From the NCBI RefSeq assembly GCF_003853705.1, contig NZ_QTQI01000012.1, forward strand, positions 62,001 through 126,000: DNA of 64,000 bases. Direction: 5' to 3'. This DNA comes from Burkholderia sp. Bp8992. Its GTDB lineage: Bacteria; Pseudomonadota; Gammaproteobacteria; Burkholderiales; Burkholderiaceae. The notes below the pieces were generated by a model, which had not been told where the DNA came from, did no database searches, and saw only the letters and a program-made list of their open reading frames with translations. Shown in pieces: positions 26,212 to 36,063 of this stretch (its first letter is position 1; each line of letters starts with the position of its first letter). Made by a program: the position numbers and the translations under genes.

Positions 26212-27129
26212 ATGACCCGACTGATCAAGCGCGCGTCCGCCGAGGCGCGTGCGTTCAAGCAAGGCAAGCCGTCCTCGTACAACGGCTCCGAAAAACTCCA
26301 GCCGCCGCGCGTGAAGCGCCGCCCGGACATCGACGAACACGACGACGTGCCGGTGCTCGAAGCGCCGCGCAAGCCGCGTTTCGCGCCCGTGACGTTCTCC
26401 GAAGAGGGCGGCGTGCGCTTCCTGCACTTCGGCACGGAATGGGTGCAGGGCGCGATGCGGATCTCGAAGCCGCTGCACATCGAACTCGAATACGCGCAGC
26501 AGATGATGGCGTGGCTGCTGTTCCTCGAAACGCCCGAGCGGATCGTCCAGCTCGGGCTCGGCACCGGCGCGCTGACCAAGTTCTCGCACCGTTTCCTGCC
26601 GAACGCGAAGGTCGAGGCCGTCGAGCTGAACCCGGCCGTGATCGTCGCCGCGCGCACGATGTTCGCGCTGCCGTCCGACGACGCGCGTCTCGTCGTGCAT
26701 GAAGCCGACGCGTGGGACTTCGTCAACGACCCGGCCAACCGCGGCACCACGGGGGCGATCCAGATCGACCTGTACGACGCGACCGCGCGCGGCCCGGTGC
26801 TCGACAGCGTCGCGTTCTACCGCGCGGTGCGCGGCTGCCTCGCCGACGCAGGCATCGCGACGATCAACCTGTTCGGCGATCATCCGAGCTTCGTACGCAA
26901 CATGAAGCACCTGAACGCGGCATTCGATCACCGCGTGATCGCGCTGCCCGAAGTGCACGACGGCAACCGGATCGCGATCGCGTTCTCGGGCCCTGCGCTC
27001 GACGTGCCGTTCGCGCAGCTGGACGCACGCGCGACGCTGATCGAGGACACGCTGAAGCTGCCCGCACGCAAGTGGGTGAAAGCTTTGAAAGAAACGACCG
27101 GCGCCCGCGACGCGTCGTTCGCGATCTGA
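26212..27129 (+). CDS. spermidine synthase-like methyltransferase-fold protein
   Basis: A 305-residue protein with the SpeE/polyamine synthase Rossmann fold. The cofactor loop is VQLGLGTGALTKF, followed by VEAVELNPAVIVAAR and the acidic IQIDLYDATARG. The first 70 residues are basic and unlike the usual N-terminal beta-hairpin domain. The aspartates expected in true spermidine synthases are not all evident, so it may be one of the many SpeE-like proteins of other function. The start at 26212 is supported by position but has a weak Shine-Dalgarno. It is a single gene. Confidence 0.8.
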   Translation: MTRLIKRASAEARAFKQGKPSSYNGSEKLQPPRVKRRPDIDEHDDVPVLEAPRKPRFAPVTFSEEGGVRFLHFGTEWVQGAMRISKPLHIELEYAQQMMAWLLFLETPERIVQLGLGTGALTKFSHRFLPNAKVEAVELNPAVIVAARTMFALPSDDARLVVHEADAWDFVNDPANRGTTGAIQIDLYDATARGPVLDSVAFYRAVRGCLADAGIATINLFGDHPSFVRNMKHLNAAFDHRVIALPEVHDGNRIAIAFSGPALDVPFAQLDARATLIEDTLKLPARKWVKALKETTGARDASFAI

Positions 27130-27136
27130 CGCTTCA

Positions 27137-27159
27137 TGCACCGGCGACAGGCCGGTGCA
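27137..27159 (+). other. hairpin after the spermidine synthase-like gene
   Basis: TGCACCGGC (27137-27145) pairs with GCCGGTGCA (27151-27159) around a 5-base loop. It has no T-run but sits 8 bases past the stop, so it may protect the 3' end or act as a weak terminator. Confidence 0.4.
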
Positions 27160-27200
27160 ACCATGCGACAAGGGGCGGATCACCTCGGGTTCGCCCCCGC

Positions 27201-27228
27201 TTGACCGCATGCTCGCGGCTCCTATACT
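27201..27228 (+). promoter_or_regulatory. sigma70 promoter of the DUF3311-mctP operon
   Basis: TTGACC (27201-27206), 16 bases, TATACT (27223-27228) is a strong sigma70 match. It leaves a leader of about 95 bases before the DUF3311 gene. Confidence 0.7.
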
Positions 27229-27330
27229 GGCGCGAAGCCAGGGGAGCCGCAGCCTACCCGTTTCGCCGCTCCTCTCGGTGCCGTACCCGCTCAACACAAG
27301 ATCGATAACCGGGAAAGAAGAGGAGACGTC

Positions 27331-27573
27331 ATGGCTCACGATGCCGACGCCAACCGAGCCGCCAAGCGCTGGCTCTGGCTGCTGGTACTGCCGCTGATCG
27401 CGATGGTCTGGGTACCGTCGTACAGCAAGATCGAACCGCAGTTGTTCGATTTTCCGTTTTTCTACTGGTACCAGTTGCTGTGGGTCTTCATCAGCGCGGT
27501 GATCACCGCGTTCGTCTATTTCAAGACCAAGAACGCGTGGAAGGCGAGCGGCCCGCAGGGAGGTGGGCAATGA
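27331..27573 (+). CDS. DUF3311 small membrane protein
   Basis: An 80-residue protein with two predicted helices (about 14-30 and 45-64). The family DUF3311 is defined by the WVPSYSKIEPQLFDFPFFYWYQLLWV type segment seen here. Such genes nearly always sit before a sodium:solute symporter, and here the stop overlaps the symporter start. It is probably an accessory subunit or stabiliser, as with other small partners of SSS transporters. GAGGAG precedes the start. Confidence 0.9.
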   Translation: MAHDADANRAAKRWLWLLVLPLIAMVWVPSYSKIEPQLFDFPFFYWYQLLWVFISAVITAFVYFKTKNAWKASGPQGGGQ

Positions 27574-29120
27574 ATCTCGGCGCAACCTTCGTCTTCGTCC
27601 TGCTGTTCATCGGCGTCACGATCATCGGCTTCCTGGCCGCGAACTGGCGGCGCGGCGATCTCGCCCATCTCGACGAATGGGGCCTCGGCGGACGCCGCTT
27701 CGGCACGATCGTCACGTGGTTCCTGCTCGGCGGCGACCTCTACACGGCCTACACGTTCGTCGCGGTGCCCGCGCTCGTGTTCGGCGCCGGCGCGATGGGC
27801 TTCTTCGCACTGCCTTATACGATCCTGATCTATCCGTTCGCGTTCGTCGTATTCCCGAAGCTGTGGAGCATCGCGAAGCGGCACGGCTACGTGACGGCCG
27901 CCGACTTCGTCAACGCGCGCTACGGCAGCCGGATGCTCGCGCTCGCGATCGCGGTGACGGGCATCGTCGCGACGATGCCGTACATCGCGTTGCAGCTCGT
28001 CGGCATCGAAGTGGTGATCGGCGCGCTCGGCTTCGATACGACCGGCTTCGTCGGCGACCTGCCGCTGATCATCGCGTTCGCGATCCTTGCCGCGTACACG
28101 TACACGTCGGGGCTGCGCGCGCCGGCCATGATCGCGATCGTGAAGGACGTCCTGATCTACATCACGATCGCGGCTGCCGTCATCGTGATCCCGGCGAAGC
28201 TCGGCGGCTTCGGGCACATCTTCGCGAGCGTGCCGCCTGCGAAGCTGCTGCTGAAGGCGCCCGATGCAATGAGCCTGAACGGCTACAGCGCGTACGCGAC
28301 GCTCGCGATCGGCTCGGCGCTCGCGCTGTTCCTGTACCCGCACTCGGTCACGGCAATCCTGTCGTCGTCGTCGGGCAACTCGATCCGCCGCAACATGGCG
28401 ATGCTGCCCGCGTACTCGTTCGTGCTCGGCCTGCTCGCGCTGCTCGGCTACATGGCGCTCGCGTCGGGCGTGAAGGACATGCCGCAGTATGCGCCGTACT
28501 TCAAGGCGTTCGGCCCGAACTTCGCGGTGCCCGCGCTGTTCCTCGAGTATTTCCCGTCGTGGTTCGTCGGCGTCGCGTTCGCGGCGATCGGCATCGGCGC
28601 GCTGGTGCCGGCGGCGATCATGTCGATCGCGGCCGCGAACCTGTACACGCGCAACATCCACCGCGAGTTCGTGAACCGCAACATGTCGCACGACCAGGAG
28701 ACGCACGTCGCGAAGCTCGTGTCGCTGATCGTGAAGGTCGGCGCGGTCGCGTTCATCCTCGGGCTGCCGCTGACCTACGCGATCCAGCTGCAGTTGCTCG
28801 GCGGGATCTGGATCATCCAGACGCTGCCCGCGATCGTGCTCGGCCTGTACACGCGCGTGCTCGACCATCGCGGCCTGCTGGCCGGCTGGGCCGCCGGCAT
28901 CGTGTGCGGCACGTGGATGGCGATCTCGCTGAAGCTGGCCAGCTCCATCTTCACGATCCACCTGTTCGGCCTCGCGATTCCCGGCTACGCAGCGGTGTGG
29001 TCGCTGATCGTGAACCTCGTGGTGGCGGTGGCGGTGAGCGTGCTGGTGCGCGTGATGGGCATGGCGCATGCGGAAGACCGCACGCGGCCGGAGGATTATC
29101 TCGACGTCGTCGAAGGCTGA
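27570..29120 (+). CDS. mctP: sodium:solute symporter, monocarboxylate permease MctP-like
   Basis: A 516-residue SSS-family transporter with about 13 membrane helices. Family segments include FGTIVTWFLLGGDLYTAYTFVAVPALVFG, YVTAADFVNARYGSRMLALA, and the GNSIRRNMAMLPAYSF loop. It resembles Rhizobium MctP, which takes up lactate, pyruvate, alanine and acetate. The ATG at 27570 overlaps the DUF3311 stop by four bases (ATGA) and has GGAGG upstream. An intrinsic terminator follows at 29170. Confidence 0.88.
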   Translation: MNLGATFVFVLLFIGVTIIGFLAANWRRGDLAHLDEWGLGGRRFGTIVTWFLLGGDLYTAYTFVAVPALVFGAGAMGFFALPYTILIYPFAFVVFPKLWSIAKRHGYVTAADFVNARYGSRMLALAIAVTGIVATMPYIALQLVGIEVVIGALGFDTTGFVGDLPLIIAFAILAAYTYTSGLRAPAMIAIVKDVLIYITIAAAVIVIPAKLGGFGHIFASVPPAKLLLKAPDAMSLNGYSAYATLAIGSALALFLYPHSVTAILSSSSGNSIRRNMAMLPAYSFVLGLLALLGYMALASGVKDMPQYAPYFKAFGPNFAVPALFLEYFPSWFVGVAFAAIGIGALVPAAIMSIAAANLYTRNIHREFVNRNMSHDQETHVAKLVSLIVKVGAVAFILGLPLTYAIQLQLLGGIWIIQTLPAIVLGLYTRVLDHRGLLAGWAAGIVCGTWMAISLKLASSIFTIHLFGLAIPGYAAVWSLIVNLVVAVAVSVLVRVMGMAHAEDRTRPEDYLDVVEG

Positions 29121-29169
29121 TACGGACCGTGCGCGGCCGCGTGCCACGCACGCGTCGCGCAGCAACGAA

Positions 29170-29207
29170 AACGCCCGCCCCTGCAAAGGTGGCGGGCGTT
29201 CCTTTTT
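29170..29207. terminator. intrinsic terminator after mctP
   Basis: AACGCCCGCC (29170-29179) pairs with GGCGGGCGTT (29191-29200), followed by CCTTTTT. The minus-strand gene at 29211 converges on it. Confidence 0.8.
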
Positions 29208-29210
29208 GCG

Positions 29211-29666
29211 TCAGCCCTGCGCGCGTTTCGCGAGATCCTCGCGTTGCGACAGGTCTTCGACGTTGACCATCCAGTGCACGCCGAAACGATCCTTCGCCAT
29301 GCCGAAGCCGAGCGCCCAGAACGTCTTGCCGAACGGCATCGTCACTTCGCCGCCGTCGGCGAGCGCATTGAACAGCTTCTGGCCTTCCTCGACCGTCGCC
29401 GGATTCAGCGACAGCGAATAGCCGGCGTGCGCGGCGCCCGCCGGCTGGCTGCAGTCGCCGTCGGAGCACATGATCATCGAGTCGCCGATCGTGAAGCTCG
29501 CGTGCATCACCTTGTCGGCCATCTCCGGCGTCATCGGGTAGTCGGGGTTCGGCGGCGCATCCTTGAAGTGCATCTTGAACATCGTCTTCGCGCCGAGTGC
29601 CTTTTCGTAGAACTGAAGGGCTTCGTCGGCGCGACCGTAGAACGTCAGGTACGGTTGGACTTGCAT
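29211..29666 (-). CDS. PhnB-like VOC family protein
   Basis: A 151-residue vicinal-oxygen-chelate fold protein of the PhnB/3-demethylubiquinone methyltransferase-like group. It has two beta-alpha-beta-beta-beta modules: YLTFYGRADEALQFYEKALGAK... and ...MCSDGDCS...LSLNPATVEEGQKLFNALADGGEVTMPFGKTFWALGFGMAKDRFGVHWMVN. The function is unknown, and metal ligands are not complete. The ATG at 29666 has AGGAG 7 bases upstream. It is a single gene, convergent with mctP. Confidence 0.88.
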   Translation of the reverse strand: MQVQPYLTFYGRADEALQFYEKALGAKTMFKMHFKDAPPNPDYPMTPEMADKVMHASFTIGDSMIMCSDGDCSQPAGAAHAGYSLSLNPATVEEGQKLFNALADGGEVTMPFGKTFWALGFGMAKDRFGVHWMVNVEDLSQREDLAKRAQG

Positions 29667-29800
29667 CGTTGTCTCCTGTGATGGGCCGGGCCCGCGTGTC
29701 GGTGCGGGTTCGGCGTCGTGCAAGATTGACTGGGAAAGGGCGCGTCGGGAGGCGGCCGGGGCACCCGTGACGTGGATTGTAGTGCGCGCGCTTGACGATG

Positions 29801-29843
29801 GAATGAAAAATAAAAACGGCCGCGAACATCGTGTTCGCGGCCG
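29801..29843 (-). terminator. intrinsic terminator after tal
   Basis: A 12-bp stem (29817-29828 with 29832-29843) and a 3-base loop are followed, on the minus strand, by TTTTTATTTTT. It is a strong terminator for the transaldolase transcript. Confidence 0.88.
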
Positions 29844-29907
29844 TGTGCGGCGTGCGTGCTGACGGCTGTTGTCAGTGTTGCTGACAGCCGCTGACGCCCG
29901 TTGCGAC

Positions 29908-30861
29908 TCAGCGCAGCGCGTCGATCAGCTTTTCGAGCTTCACCGCATCGGCGGCGAATACGCGGATGCCTTCGGCGAGCTTTTCGGTCGCCATCGCTTC
30001 GTCGTTCAGCTGGAAGCGGAACGATGCCTCGTCGATTGCGACGCGCTCGGACGGCTTGTCCTGCAGCGATTCCGGCGACAGCTTGCGCGCGACCGTCTCA
30101 TTGCTCTCCTGCAGCTTCTGCAGCAAATCGGGACTGATCGTCAGCAGGTCGCAGCCGGCGAGTTCGGTGATCTGGCTGGTCGTGCGGAAGCTCGCGCCCA
30201 TCACTTCGGTCGTGTAGCCGAACGTCTTGTAGTACGTGTAGATGCGGCGCACCGACTGCACGCCCGGATCGTTCGCGCCGCCGTCTTTCTCTTCGTTCCA
30301 TGCCGCGCCGGCCTGCTTCTTGTACCAGTCGTAGATGCGGCCGACGAACGGCGAGATCAGTTGCGCGCCGGCTTCCGCGCACGCGGCGGCCTGCACGAGC
30401 GAGAAAAGCAGGGTCATGTTGCACTTGATCCCTTCCTTCTGCAGCACCTCGGCCGCACGGATGCCTTCCCACGTCGATGCGAGCTTGATCAGGATGCGCT
30501 CGCGGCCGACGCCGGCTGCTTCGTACAGCTTGATGAGCTCGCGGCCCTTGTCGATCGAGCGCTGCGTGTCGAATGACAGGCGTGCGTCGACTTCGGTCGA
30601 CACGCGGCCCGGGATCAGCTTCAGGATCTCGGTGCCGAATGCGATCAGCAGGCGGTCGATGATGAAATCGGCGCTTTCGTTGCGATGATCGCGGACGGTT
30701 TTCTCGAGGATCGGCTTGTACGCATCCTTCTGGACGGCTTTCAGGATCAGCGACGGGTTGGTGGTCGCGTCCTGCGGCTTGTATTGCGCAAGCTGCTGGA
30801 AATCGCCCGTGTCGGCGACGACGGTCGTGTACTGCTTCAGCTGGTCGAGTGCGGTAGTCAT
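29908..30861 (-). CDS. tal: Transaldolase (TalB type)
   Basis: A 317-residue enzyme of the non-oxidative pentose phosphate pathway, transferring dihydroxyacetone between sedoheptulose-7-phosphate and glyceraldehyde-3-phosphate. The Schiff-base lysine is K126 in [13 protein letters not shown]. Other signatures are [10 protein letters not shown] and [20 protein letters not shown]. The length equals E. coli TalB (317). The ATG at 30861 is the family start; an extension upstream is not conserved in character. It is a single gene with a strong terminator. Confidence 0.96.
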   Translation of the reverse strand: MTTALDQLKQYTTVVADTGDFQQLAQYKPQDATTNPSLILKAVQKDAYKPILEKTVRDHRNESADFIIDRLLIAFGTEILKLIPGRVSTEVDARLSFDTQRSIDKGRELIKLYEAAGVGRERILIKLASTWEGIRAAEVLQKEGIKCNMTLLFSLVQAAACAEAGAQLISPFVGRIYDWYKKQAGAAWNEEKDGGANDPGVQSVRRIYTYYKTFGYTTEVMGASFRTTSQITELAGCDLLTISPDLLQKLQESNETVARKLSPESLQDKPSERVAIDEASFRFQLNDEAMATEKLAEGIRVFAADAVKLEKLIDALR

Positions 30862-31029
30862 GGCGATTCGGAAGAAGGGCGCGGGGCGCCGGGTTCTCAC
30901 GGGCCGCGCGAGCGCGGCGGCGAAGCGAAGCGGCGCAGGGCACCGCTTCCGATCCATCATTTTAGGCCCGATTCGTGTCGAGCACGTTTTGGCGTGCCCG
31001 AGGCGTGCCGCAACACGCGGCGAGCCGCG

Positions 31030-32241
31030 TCACGCGGGGCGTCTGGCGTTCAGGATCACCTGCGTGACGATCCCCGCGACGAGCCCCCAGAACGCCGAGC
31101 CGATCGACAGCAGCGTGAGGCCCGACGCGGTGACCATGAACGTGACGAGCGCGGCTTCGCGCTGCTTGACGTCCTGCATCGCGTTCGCGAGCCCGCTCAT
31201 GATCGAGCCGAACAGCGCGAGCGCGGCGACCGATACCACGAGCGCCTTCGGCAGCGCGGCGAACAGCGCGGCGATCGTCGCGCCGAAGATGCCGGCGACC
31301 AGGTAGAAGGTGCCGCACCACACGGCGGCCGTGTAGCGCTTCGCATGATCCTCGTGCGCTTCGGGGCCCGTGCAGATCGCGGCCGTGATCGCTGCAAGGT
31401 TCACGCCGTGCGAGCCGAACGGCGCGAGCAGCAGCGATGCGAGGCCGGTCGTCGCAATCAGCGGCGACGACGGTGTCCGGTAGCCGTCCGCGCGCAGCAC
31501 CGCGATGCCCGGCACGTTCTGCGACGCCATCGCGACGACGAACAGCGGAATGCCGATGCTGACGATCGACGCGATCGAGAACGCGGGCATCGTGAACACG
31601 GGCTGCGCGAGCGCGATGTGGAAGCGGCTGAAGTCGAGCAGGCCGAGCCCGCCGGCCACCGCCGTGCCGACGATCAGCGTCGTCACGATTGCATAGCGCG
31701 GCACAAGGCGCTTGACGATCAGGTAGGTGAAGAACATCGCGAGCACGAGCGCGGTCTGGAACTGCGCGGCGCGGAAGATCTCGATGCCGATCTCGAACAG
31801 GATGCCCGCGAGCAGCGCGGCCGCGATGCCGGCCGGAATGCGCTTCATCAGCGTGTCGAACAGGCCGCTCACGCCGACGGCCGTCAGCAGCAGCGCGCAC
31901 ACGACGAACGCGCCGATCGCCTCGCCGTAGGGCACGCCGGGCAGCGATGCGATCAAGAGCGCGGCGCCGGGCGTCGACCACGCGACGACGACGGGCGCGC
32001 GAAACCGCAGCGACAGGCCGATCGTCGTCACCGCCATGCCGATCGACAGTGCCCAGATCCACGACGAGATCTGCGCATCGGTGAGATGGGCGGCGCGGCC
32101 GGCCTGGAACATCAGCACGAGCGAGCTCGTGTAGCCGGTCATCATCGCGACGAAGCCGGCGACGAGCGCCGACACGGACGTATCGGCGAAAAAGCGGCGG
32201 CCGCCGGCGCGGCTGGCGCTCGCGGTGGGCGAGGTGTTCAT
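31030..32241 (-). CDS. benE: BenE family benzoate/H+ symporter-like transporter
   Basis: A 403-residue inner-membrane protein with about 12 helices. BenE signatures are ALVAGFVAMMTGYTSSLVLMFQAGRAA, VAWSTPGAALL, and ASQNVPGIAVLRADGYRTP with SPLIATTGLASLLLAPFGSHGVNLAAITAAICTGPEAH. Family members import benzoate by proton symport or carry related compounds. No benzoate catabolic genes are nearby, so the substrate is uncertain. CCGGAG precedes the start. Confidence 0.88.
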   Translation of the reverse strand: MNTSPTASASRAGGRRFFADTSVSALVAGFVAMMTGYTSSLVLMFQAGRAAHLTDAQISSWIWALSIGMAVTTIGLSLRFRAPVVVAWSTPGAALLIASLPGVPYGEAIGAFVVCALLLTAVGVSGLFDTLMKRIPAGIAAALLAGILFEIGIEIFRAAQFQTALVLAMFFTYLIVKRLVPRYAIVTTLIVGTAVAGGLGLLDFSRFHIALAQPVFTMPAFSIASIVSIGIPLFVVAMASQNVPGIAVLRADGYRTPSSPLIATTGLASLLLAPFGSHGVNLAAITAAICTGPEAHEDHAKRYTAAVWCGTFYLVAGIFGATIAALFAALPKALVVSVAALALFGSIMSGLANAMQDVKQREAALVTFMVTASGLTLLSIGSAFWGLVAGIVTQVILNARRPA

Positions 32242-32298
32242 GCTATCTCCGGGGGGAGGCCGCTCGGACGCGGCCTTTGTATCTGCGACGGGGTTGCG

Positions 32299-33474
32299 TT
32301 ACTTGCTGAGTGCGCGCATCGCGGTTTCGAGGCCGGCGAGCGTAAGCGGATACATGCGATGGCCGAGCAGGTCGCGAATCACCGCGACCGACTGCCGGTA
32401 TTCCCATAGCCGCTCGGGCTCCGGGTTCAGCCACGCATGATGGGGGAACTGGTCGGCGAGGCGGCGCAGCCACACGGCGCCGGCCTCCGGGTTGTTGTAT
32501 TCGACCGAGCCGCCGGGCTGCAGCACTTCGTACGGGCTCATCGTCGCGTCGCCGACGAAGATCAGCTTGTAGTCGGGCGTGAACTTGTGGAGCACGTCCC
32601 ATGTCGCGGTGCGCTCCGAGTGGCGGCGACGGTTGTTCTTCCACAGGTGGTCGTACACGCAGTTGTGGAAGTAGAAGAATTCGAGATGCTTGAATTCGGC
32701 CTTCGCGGCCGAGAACAGCTCTTCGGTGCGCTTGATGTGGTCGTCCATCGAGCCGCCGACGTCGAGCAGCATCAGCACCTTCACGTTGTTGTGGCGCTCG
32801 GGCACCATCCGCAGGTCGAGCCAGCCGGCGTTCGCGGCCGTGCTGCGGATCGTGCCGGGCAGGTCGAGCTCCTCGGCCGCGCCTTCGCGCGCGAAGCGGC
32901 GCAGCCGCCGCAGCGCGACCTTGATGTTGCGCGTGCCGATCTCGACCGAATCGTCGTAGTCGCGATAGGCGCGTGCTTCCCACACCTTCACCGCGGTGCG
33001 GTTGCCGTTCGACGGGCCGCCGATGCGCACGCCCTCCGGGTTGTAGCCGCCGTGCCCGAACGGCGACGTGCCGCCCGTGCCGATCCACTTGTTGCCGCCT
33101 TCGTGGCGTTCCTTCTGCTCGTCGAGCAGCGCCTTCAGGCGCTCCATCAGCTTGTCGAGCCCGCCCATCGCCTCGATCTGCGCCTTTTCCTCCGGCGACA
33201 GCTCGCGCTCCAGCCGCTTCTCGAGCCAGTCGAGCGGAATGTCGAACGCTTCGGACGGCAGCGTGGACACGCCGTGGAAATACGCGCCGAACGCCTGGTC
33301 GAACTTGTCGAAGTACTGCTCGTCCTTGACGAGCGTCATCCGCGCGAGGAAGTAGAACGCGTCGATCGACGGCGAGATCAGCCCGGCCTTCAGCGATTCG
33401 AGCAGCGTCAGGTATTCCTTCACCGAGACGGGCAGCTTGGCTGCGCGCAGCGCGTAGAAGAAATTGAGCAGCAT
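32299..33474 (-). CDS. VWA domain protein (CoxE-like)
   Basis: A 391-residue soluble protein of the CoxE/VWA group. The VWA domain begins near residue 232 with a MIDAS motif DVGGS (238-242), in which the usual first serine of DxSxS is glycine. A helical N-terminal domain (1-125) precedes a Gly-rich linker. It pairs with the MoxR AAA+ ATPase immediately upstream (26-base gap), and such pairs act as chaperones that insert metal or mature complexes. The client is not identifiable. The start at 33474 has GAG 7-9 bases before it. Confidence 0.87.
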   Translation of the reverse strand: MLLNFFYALRAAKLPVSVKEYLTLLESLKAGLISPSIDAFYFLARMTLVKDEQYFDKFDQAFGAYFHGVSTLPSEAFDIPLDWLEKRLERELSPEEKAQIEAMGGLDKLMERLKALLDEQKERHEGGNKWIGTGGTSPFGHGGYNPEGVRIGGPSNGNRTAVKVWEARAYRDYDDSVEIGTRNIKVALRRLRRFAREGAAEELDLPGTIRSTAANAGWLDLRMVPERHNNVKVLMLLDVGGSMDDHIKRTEELFSAAKAEFKHLEFFYFHNCVYDHLWKNNRRRHSERTATWDVLHKFTPDYKLIFVGDATMSPYEVLQPGGSVEYNNPEAGAVWLRRLADQFPHHAWLNPEPERLWEYRQSVAVIRDLLGHRMYPLTLAGLETAMRALSK

Positions 33475-33500
33475 GGCCGGGCCTTCGCGGGTGAGGGGGA

Positions 33501-34343
<843 letters not shown>

Positions 34344-34481
34344 GGCGGCGCTCTTCTTCATCGGGGAAAAAACCCAGTATAAGTCAGAAGGGCTGTCCGG
34401 TTGGGCCGCGCCCGCGTATCGTTGCGGGGCTGTGGCGGGGCGAACGGGGCCGCCGTATGGACGCGTTCCCCGCCGACGCGG

Positions 34482-34487
34482 TACAAT
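34482..34487 (+). promoter_or_regulatory. -10-like element of the cytochrome c pair
   Basis: TACAAT lies 101 bases before the first cytochrome ATG, followed by a T-run in the leader. The -35 is weak. Confidence 0.4.
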
Positions 34488-34588
34488 CTGGCCGTTTTTT
34501 TTGGCCTGCGTGGCGATCCGATAAGCAAAACGGCGCGGGCCGTTGCCGCTTTGGCGCCAGTTTCCCCTCAAGCTAGGTTACAAGAGCT

Positions 34589-34948
34589 ATGAACAAATTC
34601 GTCGGCAAACACGTGGTTGTCGCAGCGCTCGTGGCGCTCGCGGGCAGCGCGCAGGCGGCCGGTGTGGTCGGCAACCCGAAGGACGGGGCGGGCAAGGCCG
34701 CCATGTGCATCGGTTGCCACGGCATCCAGGACTACCGCGCGGCGTATCCGGAGGTCTACCGGGTGCCCGTCCTCGGCGGCCAGAACCAGCAATATCTCGA
34801 GAACGCGCTGAAGGCCTACCGCAAGAAGGATCGTCACTTCCCGTCGATGAATGCGATCGCCGGTTCGCTGACGGACCAGGACATCGCGGATCTGTCGGCG
34901 TACTACGCCGCGCAGAAGGCCGACACGAAGGACAACCCCTACAAGTAA
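34589..34948 (+). CDS. exported class I cytochrome c (first of a pair)
   Basis: A 119-residue periplasmic cytochrome. The signal peptide is MNKFVGKHVVVAALVALAGSAQA. One heme-binding motif CIGCH gives C40, C43 and H44, and the likely distal ligand is M87 in HFPSMNA. It lies 40 bases before a second similar cytochrome, so the two are probably made together as c4-like electron carriers; here each heme domain is a separate protein. The partner oxidase is not in the window. Confidence 0.92.
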   Translation: MNKFVGKHVVVAALVALAGSAQAAGVVGNPKDGAGKAAMCIGCHGIQDYRAAYPEVYRVPVLGGQNQQYLENALKAYRKKDRHFPSMNAIAGSLTDQDIADLSAYYAAQKADTKDNPYK

Positions 34949-34988
34949 AGCGCGCGCCGCCGATCTCTCCGGCGGGACAGGAGCATTC

Positions 34989-35348
34989 ATGAACAACGCA
35001 TTCAAGACGGCGGCGGTGGCACTGGCGGCCGGCCTCGCGATCGGTACCGCGCACGCAGCGGACATCACGAAGGGCAAGGAACTGGTCGAATCGCACAACT
35101 GCGCGGCCTGCCACGGCGCGCAGCTGAACAAGCCGATCAACGCCGAATACCCGCGCCTGGCCGGCCAGCACGCCGACTACCTCGTGTGGGCGATGCGCCA
35201 ATACCAGATGGGGCTGACGAACCCGCTGCTCGGTCGCAACAACGCGATCATGCAGGCACAGGTGCAGAACCTGTCGGTCAGCGACATGAAGGACATCGCG
35301 TCCTACATCGAGTCGCTGAAGGAAACCGATCTCGTGTTCAAGAAGTAA
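34989..35348 (+). CDS. exported class I cytochrome c (second of a pair)
   Basis: A 119-residue periplasmic cytochrome with signal peptide MNNAFKTAAVALAAGLAIGTAHA. The heme motif CAACH gives C38, C41 and H42, with the probable distal ligand M88 in RNNAIMQ. The fold elements YPRLAGQHADYLVWAMRQYQ and DMKDIASYIESL are typical of c5/c4-like single-heme domains. ACAGGAG precedes the start. A strong terminator follows. Confidence 0.92.
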   Translation: MNNAFKTAAVALAAGLAIGTAHAADITKGKELVESHNCAACHGAQLNKPINAEYPRLAGQHADYLVWAMRQYQMGLTNPLLGRNNAIMQAQVQNLSVSDMKDIASYIESLKETDLVFKK

Positions 35349-35380
35349 GCGCGACGGGCCTCACGGGCGCTCGCAGCAAC

Positions 35381-35409
35381 AATACCCCGCCTCGGCGGGG
35401 TATTTTTTT
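35381..35409 (+). terminator. intrinsic terminator after the cytochrome c pair
   Basis: ATACCCCGCC (35382-35391) pairs with GGCGGGGTAT (35394-35403), followed by a run of Ts to 35409. Confidence 0.88.
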
Positions 35410-35456
35410 GCCGGCGACCGGGCGGAACCCGGGGCGGACGTACGGGCGCCGTGCGC

Positions 35457-35891
35457 TTAGTCGCGCGACGCGCGGCGCAGGATGCGCTGCAGGTACGCGT
35501 CGGTATCGGGCGGCGTGTTCGTGCGCTGCGCTTCCCAGATCGTCTCGCCGAGGCATTCCATGATCGCGTGCTGCGCATCGTGGGTCGAGTCGAGCTTCGC
35601 GGCCAGCTTGTCGTGCGCGGCGCGGATGCCGGGCGGCTGGTCGATCGACAACTGCTCGCTGATCGCGAGGTGCATCGACAGGTGCAGGAACGGGTTCGTC
35701 CGGCCTTCCTCGGGCGTGTAGTTGCGCGCGGCCGCACCGTCGGCATCGGCGAGCTCGTCGTGGTATTCGGGATGCTCGACGATCCAGTCGGCTGCGATCG
35801 CTTCCAGCGGCGTCAGGATCTCGCCCGCGCGCTGCTTGCGCCAAGTCTCGGTGAAAAAGCGACGCACATCGTCGCGGCTTGGATTGAACAT
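35457..35891 (-). CDS. DUF1841 family protein
   Basis: A 144-residue, mostly helical soluble protein of unknown function. The start MFNPSRDDVRRFFTETW and the middle EHPEYHDELAD...NPFLHLSMHLAISEQ are the signature of DUF1841. The HLSMHLAI block with adjacent acidic residues could bind metal, but that is inference. The start at 35891 fits the family; an ATG at 35924 would add 11 residues. It is convergent with the cytochrome genes. Confidence 0.88.
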   Translation of the reverse strand: MFNPSRDDVRRFFTETWRKQRAGEILTPLEAIAADWIVEHPEYHDELADADGAAARNYTPEEGRTNPFLHLSMHLAISEQLSIDQPPGIRAAHDKLAAKLDSTHDAQHAIMECLGETIWEAQRTNTPPDTDAYLQRILRRASRD

Positions 35892-36063
35892 GGTGGGGAA
35901 ACGTCGTGATTCGGGCGGCGTCATGCCGCGTCGCGCATTGTACGCCGGGTCGGCGGACGGTGCTGGCGGCGAGCGAGGACGACCCGTGCGGGGCTGGCCG
36001 GCCGCCGCTGCACCGCTACACTCCGACGACTCCCGTCACGGCGCCTCGCTCACCCGTTTCATC